A stretch of DNA of 7,717 nucleotides. Source: an uncultured Rikenellaceae bacterium (lineage in GTDB: Bacteria; Bacteroidota; Bacteroidia; Bacteroidales; UBA932). Shown here piece by piece: positions 1-6,944 of the stretch (position 1 is its first letter; each line of letters starts with the position of its first letter). The stretch covers positions 1 through 7,717 of the forward strand of contig CALCYB010000093.1 in the NCBI GenBank assembly GCA_937906485.1. The letters are read 5' to 3'. The translations under genes and the position numbers were made by a program. The notes under the pieces were generated by a model that saw only the letters and a list, made by a program, of their open reading frames with translations, did no database searches and had not been told where the DNA came from.

Positions 1-848
1 ACCATCAGGGCGCTGGTGTTGTCGGGACGGACGTTGCCCAGCTGGGCATCCGTTGCGCCGAGACAGTCCTTGGTGTAGCTCACGGCCTTGTCGATGGCGG
101 AAATGATCTGGCCGGACATATCAGCACCCGGCATGTGGTAGGCCACCTGCGAGATGCTCTGTCCCGGCTGAAGGCCGCGCACGGCGATGGCCTGTCCCAC
201 CTCGTTCGACCACCTTCCCACCAGGTCGGCATTGTAGACGGTCTTGGGGAAGCCCATGAGCTGGAGGTGTCGCATGACCATAGCGAACATGGTGTTGATG
301 AAGATCTGGTTAGGGATAACGTCTGTGACCAGGGCCTTGCCGTGGTACTGGTTCTTCTGCTTCTCCCAGTTGCCCCAGGCGATTGGGTAACGGGTGAGTC
401 CCGTGTCGATGTCCTTGAAGATGACGGCGGTACGCGTGGCCTTGGTGACGTGGACGGTACCCTTTCGCTTCTCGTACATGTAGACGTAGAGGGATTTTCC
501 GTCCTCGCCGTCGAGCTCGGTTCTGCCGCCGTCGCCTGCCATGGTGTCCCACTCGCAGTCGGGGAGGATGTCACCGCCCTTGTGGGTCTTGATCTCCTCT
601 CTCAGCTGTTCGGTGGGGGCGCGGCCCACGATGAGGATGTAGGGCTGCCGCTCCACCACGGGGGTATTGGGGTTGCCGAACAGGACGTTGATGCCGTCCA
701 CCAGCTCCATTTTGATCTCACCGCGCTCTCCGCCCAGCGTACCGCCATAGGGGACAGCGGCAGCGTCCCAGTAGAAGTGGGCGCAGTAGTCGCCGGTCTG
801 GGCGTAGTCCCGCATCAGGGCCAGCAGGCTGTTTGCTTGTTCTATCAT
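1..848 (-). CDS. Phage portal protein (P22/SPP1-like), internal fragment, open at left edge
   Basis: The minus-strand frame is open from an ATG at 848 to the window edge: 282 codons with no stop. Portal proteins form the ring in the capsid vertex through which tailed phages package and eject DNA. Recognisable portal-like blocks are a Gly-Asn-Pro-Asn patch followed by ERQPYILIVGR (about residues 58-76), YPIAWGNWEKQKNQYHG (154-170), IPNQIFINTMFAM (178-190) and DAQLGNVRPDNTSALM (267-282). The first residues already lie inside the conserved body (TGDYCAHFYWD, 18-28), so I judge that the usual N-terminal region of some 100-170 residues is absent. The ATG at 848 is probably not a genuine start. Codon use is strongly G/C-ending (17 of 18 codons for residues 65-82), unlike the genes to the right, and no other phage gene is visible. 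The family call comes from remembered motifs. The exact portal subfamily is uncertain. Confidence 0.66.
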   Translation of the reverse strand, partial: MIEQANSLLALMRDYAQTGDYCAHFYWDAAAVPYGGTLGGERGEIKMELVDGINVLFGNPNTPVVERQPYILIVGRAPTEQLREEIKTHKGGDILPDCEWDTMAGDGGRTELDGEDGKSLYVYMYEKRKGTVHVTKATRTAVIFKDIDTGLTRYPIAWGNWEKQKNQYHGKALVTDVIPNQIFINTMFAMVMRHLQLMGFPKTVYNADLVGRWSNEVGQAIAVRGLQPGQSISQVAYHMPGADMSGQIISAIDKAVSYTKDCLGATDAQLGNVRPDNTSALM

Positions 849-850
849 TT
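825..850. other. Junction between phage-like DNA and Bacteroidales chromosome
   Basis: The stop codon of the CyuA-like gene (845-847) overlaps the first ATG of the portal frame (846-848). Left of this point the frame is mid-gene portal sequence with high G/C third positions. Right of it is a complete C-terminus of a Bacteroidales-type enzyme. There is no intergenic DNA, terminator, attachment-site repeat or transposon end between them. The exact break cannot be placed better than about 825-850. It may be an assembly chimera or a true recombination joint. Confidence 0.6.
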
Positions 851-2155
851 GCAGATCATGATGTCCAGAATGACTGCATCGGTGTTTTCCATGCCTTTGC
901 TGCCGATGTGACCCAGGTTCCGGATGGTGTCTTCAATGTCTTTGTAGATGATGCCGTCGCTTTCGGAAATGCAGATGTTTTCCAAAGCGAGAACCGCCGA
1001 TTGTACGGCAGAGGAAACACCGGAACCCACTTTCAGGGCACAGCCTTCTTTGGCTCCGTCGCAAAGCATGCCCGTGATGTTCCCGATCATGTTCTTGATG
1101 GCATAGCAGGCTTGTTGGAAGTTACCGCCTTTGAGGCGTACGATGCCGCAGGCAGCTCCGGTTGAGGCAATGACGCAGCCGCAGAGTGCAGACAATTTGC
1201 CCAGGTAACCTTTGATCTGGATAGCGGTCAGGTGAGCCAGGATCAATGCCCGGGCCAGTGCCTCGCGGTCAGCACCCACTTTTTGTGCGGTTGCCACAAC
1301 GGGCATGGTGACGGTAATTCCCTGATTGCCGCTTCCGGAGTTGGACATCGCCGGGAGGGTACAGCCGGCCATCCGTGCATCAGAGGCGGCAGCGGTCAAG
1401 GCCATGGCATAGACCATCAGTCCGTCGCCGAACACACCGGAGTGGAGGTTGTCCATCAAGGTTTTTCCGACACGAAGGCCGTAGCCGTTGAGCCCTTCAT
1501 CGGCCAGTGCTTGGTTGAGATGTTCCGCTTCCAGGATGAATTCGATTTCATCCATTCGGGCTTCGGTCGCGAAATCCCAGATGGTCTGCATGTTCAGTTG
1601 ATAGTCCAGTGTCTCTTTTTCTTTGACCTGGGTGTCTTCCTTGCTTTCTTGGCCTTCTGAGCGAAGATCGGTCAGGATCTGTTGATCATAGGCGGTGTAG
1701 ATGATTGAGTCGTGGTTGTTCTGGATCAGGGTTTCTGCCTGGTGTCCGTTGCCCATGACCCGGGCAAGGATGTAGAGTTTCAAGGGAGTTTTGGCCAGTT
1801 GAATGCGGACTTTCTTGTCGGTAACCGCTTGTTTGGCGGCTTCAACCGCCTCCAGATTCAGGTCTTTGAGCACTTCCAGTCCGTAGGCGGATTTTCCACA
1901 GGCTACGGCCAGCGCAGCGGCAATGTGAAGACCGACCATGCCGGTACCGGGGATGCCTACACCCATACCGTTCTTGAGGATGTTTGCGCTGACTTCCACT
2001 TCTACCGTTTCGGGTTCGTGGCCTTCGCTGCGAAGTATCTCACAGGCTTTCGCTACGGCCAGGGAAACGGCAATCGGTTCCGTGCAACCCAAGGCGGGTT
2101 TGACTTCTTTCTTGATGAGTTCGAGGATTTCCTCTTTGCGGGTTTGCGATAACAT
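845..2155 (-). CDS. UPF0597 / serine dehydratase alpha-family enzyme, CyuA-like L-cysteine desulfidase
   Basis: This is a complete 436-residue cytoplasmic protein, a usual length for the UPF0597 (YhaM/CyuA) family. Characterised members are [4Fe-4S] enzymes that eliminate sulfide from L-cysteine to give pyruvate and ammonia, and the family is related to bacterial L-serine dehydratases. Visible motifs are ALGCTEP with Cys24, SNSGSGNQG at 271-279, LCGC at 324-327 and CDGAKEGC with Cys365 and Cys372. Cys24 and the late cysteines are the likely cluster ligands. The start at 2155 (MLSQTRKEEILELI) was chosen because family similarity begins there. An upstream in-frame ATG at 2311 would add 52 residues that merely overlap the dpp11 coding sequence. 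No clear Shine-Dalgarno sequence is seen. The start lies 14 bp after the dpp11 stop, so the two are probably one transcript. Substrate choice between cysteine and serine cannot be read from the sequence. Confidence 0.88.
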   Translation of the reverse strand: MLSQTRKEEILELIKKEVKPALGCTEPIAVSLAVAKACEILRSEGHEPETVEVEVSANILKNGMGVGIPGTGMVGLHIAAALAVACGKSAYGLEVLKDLNLEAVEAAKQAVTDKKVRIQLAKTPLKLYILARVMGNGHQAETLIQNNHDSIIYTAYDQQILTDLRSEGQESKEDTQVKEKETLDYQLNMQTIWDFATEARMDEIEFILEAEHLNQALADEGLNGYGLRVGKTLMDNLHSGVFGDGLMVYAMALTAAASDARMAGCTLPAMSNSGSGNQGITVTMPVVATAQKVGADREALARALILAHLTAIQIKGYLGKLSALCGCVIASTGAACGIVRLKGGNFQQACYAIKNMIGNITGMLCDGAKEGCALKVGSGVSSAVQSAVLALENICISESDGIIYKDIEDTIRNLGHIGSKGMENTDAVILDIMICK

Positions 2156-2169
2156 GTTGGTGAAGTTTA

Positions 2170-4251
2170 TTATTCTACAAATACCATTTCCTCCAGCAGA
2201 TGGTCCGCATCGGCTACCTTGTCGATGATGAACAGTACATAGCGGATGTCCAATGAAATGTTGCGGCAGATTTCCGGGTCGAAAACGATGTCGCTCATGG
2301 TGCCTTCCCATACGCGGTCAAAGTTGGTCCCGATCAGGTGTCCATCCGCGTTGATGACAGGACTGCCCGAGTTGCCTCCTGAGGTGTGGTTATCTGCGAT
2401 GAAGCAGACCGGAACACTTCCGTCGACTTCCCAGCGTCCATAGTCTTTGGCGGCATAGATGTCACGCAGGCGTTGCGGAATGTTGTAATCGAAGATTTCC
2501 GGATTGTCTTTTTCCATGATGCCGTCCAGGGTTGAAACGGGGGCATAATAGATGCCGTCTGCCGGAGAATAGCCTTGGATTTTCCCATAGGCGATGCGCA
2601 GGGTCAGGTTGGCATCGGGATAGAAGGCCTTCTGGGGTTCAAATTCCATTTGTCCACGCATGTAATCACCATAGAGTTTGCGGATCTCGGCTTGTACCCT
2701 TCGGGTGACCGGAAGGATATCTTCGTTGTACCAGGTTTGGAAGGCGATGCCCATTTCTACAGCAGGGTCACTGATCAGGTCGGTATCGGCTGTCAGAGCG
2801 GCTGCTTGTTGCGGGTGAGCGAAGACCGAGCGCGAGAACAAGTCTTCTGCCCAGGCTTCAATGCTGCCGTAGTCCTTCAGTTTGGCCTGGTAGTAGGCCG
2901 GTTTGAAGTTTTCCGGTACAGATTTCTGGTATTCGTTGAGGATGGCAATGAAGCAATCTTTGTCAATCGGCAGGTAATAGTCCTTGTAGAACGAAGCCAG
3001 GTAATCCTGGTAGGCATCCGGGCGGTTGAGCAGCAGACGTTGGCTGTTGAGGGCCAGTTGGATGAGTTCAATGGTACGGATGGTTTCGTTGTAATAGTCT
3101 GTCGCGAAGGAATAGGGTTCGAGAATTTGGTACAAGGAGTCCAATTGCGGAACAATGTGTTCGTAGCGTGTGCCTCGTGCCCATTTTTGGAACGCCTTTT
3201 CGTAACTGCGTTTGTTGGCTACGGTGTTCATCTTGCGGATTCCTTTCATTTCTCCTTGCCATTTCTTCCAGGCATTGGCCACTCCTGCATTTTTGGAGGA
3301 ATATTGGATGCGTACGGCCTGATCGGCATTCATGTAGCGTTTCTGAATGTCCAGGCGGATGGTGCGCAGGTTGATCTTGTGGGGGTTGGATACCTCTGCA
3401 ATGTAATGCACTTCTTCGGAGTGGATGTATTCACGGGTGCTGCCAGGGAAACCGTACACAAAAGTGAAGTCTCCTTCCTGAACCCCTTTGGTCGAGATCT
3501 TGAAGAACTGCTTGGGTTGATAGGGGACGTTGTTTTCGGAATAGTCAGCCGGGTTGTTGTCGGCATCGGCATAGATCCGGAAGATGGAGAAGTCTCCGGT
3601 ATGGCGGGGCCACATCCAGTTGTCGGTGTCGCCGCCGAATTTTCCAATGGAGGAGGGCGGAGCACCTACCAGACGGACGTCCCGATATTGCCGGTACACG
3701 AACAGGAAATATTGGTTGCCGTAATACAGGGCTTCTACGGTTGCACGCAACCCGTTGCCTTCGGCTGTGGCTGCTTCGATAAGCTGGCGGGAGTTGGCGC
3801 GGATGATGGAGTCGCGGACCAGGTCATCTTTGACGGCTTCTGTGCCGGAGAGCACTTGGGCGGTGACTTCCTCCATCCGGTCCAGGAAACTGACGGTCAG
3901 CCCGGGATTGGGCAATTCTTCCTCACGGGTCATGGCCCAGAAGCCGTCACGCAGGTAATCGTGTTCTACGGAGCTGTGGTACTGGATCTGACCGTAGCCG
4001 CAATGGTGGTTGGTCAGCAGCAGGCCTTCGTTGGAAATGAGTTCACCGGTACAGCCTCTGCCGAAAAGAACGACGGCATCCTTCAGAGAAGCCTGGTTGA
4101 CGCTGTAGATATCCTCGGCATTCAGTTTGAAGCCTTTGGCTTGCATATCCTGGATGCGTTGTGAAATCAAGGAGGGTAACCACATCCCTTCATCTGCTGC
4201 CAGGGGCAGGGACAAGAAGGCGACGCAGAACAGACAGAAAAGTTTTTTCAT
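2170..4251 (-). CDS. dpp11: Dipeptidyl-peptidase 11 (S46 family), Asp/Glu-specific, periplasmic
   Basis: This 693-residue secreted serine exopeptidase removes N-terminal dipeptides with Asp or Glu at the second position, feeding peptide uptake in asaccharolytic Bacteroidales. The N-terminus is a signal peptide (MKK, hydrophobic core, LPLAA; likely cut near residue 19 before DEGMW). The S46 chymotrypsin-like fold is marked by GRGCTGE (65-70), the catalytic-His motif TNHHCGY (80-86), the catalytic-Asp region GGDTDNWMWPRHTGDF (206-221) and the nucleophile motif GGNSGSPV with Ser628. A long helical domain lies between (about 290-580). Arg646 in NFDRVWEG is 18 residues after Ser628. In P. gingivalis the same spacing separates Ser655 and Arg673, the residue that distinguishes acidic-specific DPP11 from DPP7, which has Gly there. 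Length is slightly under the roughly 720 residues of the P. gingivalis enzyme. It is the first gene of a likely two-gene operon with the CyuA-like gene. Confidence 0.93.
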   Translation of the reverse strand: MKKLFCLFCVAFLSLPLAADEGMWLPSLISQRIQDMQAKGFKLNAEDIYSVNQASLKDAVVLFGRGCTGELISNEGLLLTNHHCGYGQIQYHSSVEHDYLRDGFWAMTREEELPNPGLTVSFLDRMEEVTAQVLSGTEAVKDDLVRDSIIRANSRQLIEAATAEGNGLRATVEALYYGNQYFLFVYRQYRDVRLVGAPPSSIGKFGGDTDNWMWPRHTGDFSIFRIYADADNNPADYSENNVPYQPKQFFKISTKGVQEGDFTFVYGFPGSTREYIHSEEVHYIAEVSNPHKINLRTIRLDIQKRYMNADQAVRIQYSSKNAGVANAWKKWQGEMKGIRKMNTVANKRSYEKAFQKWARGTRYEHIVPQLDSLYQILEPYSFATDYYNETIRTIELIQLALNSQRLLLNRPDAYQDYLASFYKDYYLPIDKDCFIAILNEYQKSVPENFKPAYYQAKLKDYGSIEAWAEDLFSRSVFAHPQQAAALTADTDLISDPAVEMGIAFQTWYNEDILPVTRRVQAEIRKLYGDYMRGQMEFEPQKAFYPDANLTLRIAYGKIQGYSPADGIYYAPVSTLDGIMEKDNPEIFDYNIPQRLRDIYAAKDYGRWEVDGSVPVCFIADNHTSGGNSGSPVINADGHLIGTNFDRVWEGTMSDIVFDPEICRNISLDIRYVLFIIDKVADADHLLEEMVFVE

Positions 4252-4285
4252 GGGTAATACGGATTCGAATGTTGTTTCAAGTTTA

Positions 4286-4293
4286 CAAAAATA
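4286..4293 (-). promoter_or_regulatory. Putative Bacteroidales -7 promoter element for dpp11
   Basis: On the minus strand this reads TATTTTTG, matching the TAnnTTTG -7 consensus of the Bacteroidetes housekeeping sigma factor. It sits about 35 bp upstream of the dpp11 ATG, which would leave a short 5' leader. No convincing TTTG-type -33 element is seen 19-21 bp upstream. The assignment rests on one short motif in the A+T-rich 90-bp divergent spacer. Confidence 0.5.
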
Positions 4294-4314
4294 GCATTTT
4301 TCAATTATAATCTC

Positions 4315-4322
4315 TAATTTTG
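4315..4322 (+). promoter_or_regulatory. Putative Bacteroidales -7 promoter element for the AI-2E family gene
   Basis: The plus strand reads TAATTTTG, a match to TAnnTTTG, with the ATG of the next gene at 4342. This gives a leader of roughly 15 nt. A -33 element is not evident. It lies back to back with the minus-strand element 21 bp away, so the 4252-4341 spacer probably drives both genes. Confidence 0.45.
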
Positions 4323-4341
4323 GTCTTCAAATATAAGGTAT

Positions 4342-5463
4342 ATGAACAAACTTTCCCGCTATATTCTCATTGCAGCCATGGTTGCATTGGTAGGCTTTCT
4401 GGCCTGGTTTTTCAGTTCGGTGTTGACCTATATCGTCATCTCGGTGGTCATTTCGTTGATCGGAAAGCCACTGGTGCGCAGAATCAGAAGTTGGCGAATC
4501 GGCCGTTTTCAGGTGCCTGCCTCGCTGGCTGCTCTGGTGGCACTCGTTTTGATTTTTGGCCTGCTGACCGGATTTTTTCTGTTCCTGTCGCCGATGGTGG
4601 GCAATTTGTTCCAGCAGATCCATGGTCTGAATCTGGATCAGTTGGTGCAGCAGGAGCCTGCTTTCTTTGCCCAGATCAACGACATGCTTCGGAGTGTCTT
4701 TCCTACTCTTCCTGAAGACTTCTCATTGATTACCAGTGCAGTGGATGCGGTCCGGAATTCTATTTCCTTCTCCATGCTCTCGAATGTGGTCAGCGAGGCG
4801 GCCACCCTGCTGGTGGATTTTGGTATCGGACTCTTCTCGGTCATCTTCATTTCCTATTTCTTTTTGCTGGATGAGAATACCTTTGCACGGATGCTGCAGT
4901 CGGTGGTCCCGGATAAATACGAACAGAACATCACTCGTGCTCTGGATTCGATCAACAATCTGCTGGTGCGTTATTTCTTGGGAATTTCATTGGAGACGGT
5001 ACTGATTACGGTCCTCAATACCCTTGGACTGCATTACATCGCCGGGTTGAATTTCTCAATGGCGGTTGTCCTGGCGTTCATTTCCGGAGTGGTCAACGTC
5101 ATTCCCTACGTAGGTCCGCTTACCGGTGGCGCCTTCGGTACGGTGATCGGTTTTGTTTCCCAGTACGGGCATTTGAACGATACCCCGGCCGGTTTGTATT
5201 TCTTGACGCTGGTGGCGATATTTGTGGTGACCCACTTGGTGGATGTGTTTGTATTCCAACCTTATATCTATGCAAATAGCGTAAAGGCCCATCCCCTTGA
5301 AATCTTTATTGTGATTCTTCTGGCGGCCAATATCGGAGGCATTGTGGGTATGCTGGTAGCCATCCCTTCCTATACCGTCATACGTGTCTTTGCGGCAGAA
5401 TTCCTGTCGCAGTTCAAGGTCGTGCAGCGGCTTACGCAGCGGATGAAAGAGGATATCGAGTAG
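4342..5463 (+). CDS. AI-2E family transporter (PerM/TqsA-like, formerly UPF0118)
   Basis: This is a 373-residue integral inner-membrane protein, the usual length for the family. Members are linked to export of autoinducer-2 or other small solutes or to sodium/proton exchange; the substrate of this copy is unknown. Two hydrophobic segments fill about residues 6-41, then a basic loop (VRRIRSWRIGR, 45-55), a third segment at about 58-84, and a long less hydrophobic region to about 150, followed by further membrane segments. Diagnostic blocks are GVVNVIPYVGPLTGG (249-263), FVFQPYIYANSVKAHPLEIF (303-322) and NIGGIVGMLVAIP (330-342). The start at 4342 is preceded by a weak AAGG at 4334-4337 and by the -7 element at 4315-4322. 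It is transcribed away from dpp11 and converges on the purF-like gene with 3 bp between the stops, so it is probably monocistronic. The family call is firm and the transport role is not. Confidence 0.88.
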   Translation: MNKLSRYILIAAMVALVGFLAWFFSSVLTYIVISVVISLIGKPLVRRIRSWRIGRFQVPASLAALVALVLIFGLLTGFFLFLSPMVGNLFQQIHGLNLDQLVQQEPAFFAQINDMLRSVFPTLPEDFSLITSAVDAVRNSISFSMLSNVVSEAATLLVDFGIGLFSVIFISYFFLLDENTFARMLQSVVPDKYEQNITRALDSINNLLVRYFLGISLETVLITVLNTLGLHYIAGLNFSMAVVLAFISGVVNVIPYVGPLTGGAFGTVIGFVSQYGHLNDTPAGLYFLTLVAIFVVTHLVDVFVFQPYIYANSVKAHPLEIFIVILLAANIGGIVGMLVAIPSYTVIRVFAAEFLSQFKVVQRLTQRMKEDIE

Positions 5464-5466
5464 GGG

Positions 5467-6888
5467 CTAGAATCCGTAGCTGCTTCCGTCAAAGCAGTGG
5501 GTGCAGATCTGGCATTTCGGCAGTCCGATAGCTTCCACCACTTGTTCTACGGTATTGAATTCCAGTGTTGCTACTTTGAGTTCTTCCCGGATGTGTTCTA
5601 CCAGATTGTTGTATTCCGGGGTTCCTGTCGTTGCATAGCGGTCCAGTTTGCAGTCGTGGCTGCCTTCCTGGCTCTGGATGAAACGGCGGGCAATGAGTTC
5701 CAGCGGTCCGCGGGATGATGAGAAATTCAAGAAAGGACAGGGGTGCAACAGGGGAGGACAGCTGACCCGGATGTGGATTTCTTTGGCTCCGTATTCGTAG
5801 AGATGGTTCACGTTGTCCTTGAGTTGGGTCCCCCGGACGATGGAGTCGTCGCAGAATACAATTTTCTTCTCACGCAGCAGGGAGATGTTGGGGATGAGCT
5901 TCATCTTGGCGATGAGTTTTCTCACGCTCTGGTCTGTCGGAGTGAAACTGCGCGGCCAGGTAGGGGTGTATTTGACGATGGCATTGCGGAACGGAATGCC
6001 TTTCCCTTGAGCAAATCCAATGGCCATACAGGTGCCGGAATCCGGAATGGAGGCGGCTACATCGATGTCGGTTTTGTCTTGGCAGCCCAGGCTGTAACCG
6101 AGGTTGTGGCGTACTTGGTCCACGTTGATGTTTTCGTAGGAACTGGCAGGATAACCGTAATATACCCAAAGGAAAGAGCATATCTGCATTTCCTTGCGGC
6201 GCGGGACACAGGTGCTGAAACCGTCCGGTGTAATACGGATGGCTTCGCCGGGACCCAGGACGTAGCATTGTTCATAGCCCAGGTTCAACAGACTGCAAGT
6301 TTCAGAAGCAATGGCATAGGCCTTGCCTGATTCGGTTTCTTTTTCAGCCAGGATCAACGGCGTTCTTCCATAACGGTCACGGCAGGCAATCAAGGCTTCT
6401 TCGGTCAGAATCAGGAAAGAGCAGGAACCTTTGACGGAGTCCTGAACATTGAGGATGCCTTCTTCAAATGAGCGGGATTCAGAAATCAGCCGGGCGACCA
6501 TTTCCGTCGGATTGGTCTTGCCGGAACTCAATTCAGTAAAGGCCTTGCCTCGGGAGAGCATTTCTTTTTCCAATTCCTGGATGTTGGAGATTTTGCCGAC
6601 CATAGCGACCGCGTATTTCCCCAAGTGGGAATTCAACAGGATGGGCTGTGCATCGGTGTCGCTGATGACGCCGATGCCGGAGTTGCCGGTGTACTTGGGA
6701 AGATCTTCCTCAAATTTGATCCGAAAGTAGGAATTTTCAATGTTGTGGATGTCTCGGGCGAAGACACCGTCTCCGTTGTATACGGCCATGCCGCCCCGTT
6801 TCGTTCCTAAATGTGAGTGATAATCAGTGCCGTAATATAAATCCGTACGGCAACTTTGCTTGGAAATTACGCCGAATAATCCGCCCAT
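5467..6888 (-). CDS. PurF-like amidophosphoribosyltransferase paralogue with degenerate glutaminase domain
   Basis: This 473-residue cytoplasmic protein has the PurF layout: an N-terminal Ntn-type glutaminase fold (about 1-230) and a C-terminal phosphoribosyltransferase domain. PurF makes 5-phosphoribosylamine from PRPP and glutamine, the first step of purine synthesis. The PRPP loop FCDDSIVRGT (345-354) and PTWPRSFTP (309-317) are intact. Cys237, Cys384 and Cys459/462/465 fall where Fe-S-type PurF proteins bind their cluster. The glutaminase site is not intact: position 2, which should be the nucleophile Cys after Met removal, is Gly (MGGLFG), and the Arg of the usual HxRYxT block and the Asn of the HNG oxyanion block are replaced (GVISDTDAQP at 73-82; MVGKISN at 96-102). 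The reading frame shows TGA two codons before the ATG, so no Cys-bearing start is hidden upstream. It may use free ammonia or do a different job. Bacteroides genomes, as I recall, carry a second, longer canonical PurF. Confidence 0.85.
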   Translation of the reverse strand: MGGLFGVISKQSCRTDLYYGTDYHSHLGTKRGGMAVYNGDGVFARDIHNIENSYFRIKFEEDLPKYTGNSGIGVISDTDAQPILLNSHLGKYAVAMVGKISNIQELEKEMLSRGKAFTELSSGKTNPTEMVARLISESRSFEEGILNVQDSVKGSCSFLILTEEALIACRDRYGRTPLILAEKETESGKAYAIASETCSLLNLGYEQCYVLGPGEAIRITPDGFSTCVPRRKEMQICSFLWVYYGYPASSYENINVDQVRHNLGYSLGCQDKTDIDVAASIPDSGTCMAIGFAQGKGIPFRNAIVKYTPTWPRSFTPTDQSVRKLIAKMKLIPNISLLREKKIVFCDDSIVRGTQLKDNVNHLYEYGAKEIHIRVSCPPLLHPCPFLNFSSSRGPLELIARRFIQSQEGSHDCKLDRYATTGTPEYNNLVEHIREELKVATLEFNTVEQVVEAIGLPKCQICTHCFDGSSYGF

Positions 6889-6916
6889 GTGTGTTCAGGT
6901 TTATTGAAAAGTGCGA

Positions 6917-6924
6917 CAAAGGTA
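6917..6924 (-). promoter_or_regulatory. Putative Bacteroidales -7 promoter element for the purF-like gene
   Basis: The minus strand reads TACCTTTG, an exact TAnnTTTG match, about 28 bp before the ATG at 6888 and within the 56-bp gap after comEC. No clear -33 element lies 19-21 bp upstream. It suggests that the purF-like gene has its own promoter even though it follows comEC on the same strand. Confidence 0.5.
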
Positions 6925-6944
6925 GAAAAAAACACGTAAGAATC

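Noticed and set aside
845..848. ATGA overlap as evidence of translational coupling between the CyuA-like gene and the portal
   Set aside because: The portal frame has no proper N-terminus and comes from DNA of different character, so the overlap is more likely a coincidence of the junction.
135..911. A 258-codon plus-strand open frame opposite the portal fragment
   Set aside because: It crosses the junction at about 848 and its translation is low in recognisable motifs. The minus-strand frame gives clear portal-like blocks.
2156..2311. N-terminal extension of 52 residues on the CyuA-like protein
   Set aside because: The extra residues are the dpp11 coding sequence read in another frame, rich in His and Arg, and family similarity begins at the Met at 2155.
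2575..4164. A 529-codon open frame on the plus strand opposite dpp11
   Set aside because: The minus strand encodes a full S46 peptidase with catalytic motifs and a signal peptide across the same bases. The plus-strand translation has no recognisable motif and is best explained by codon bias of the real gene.
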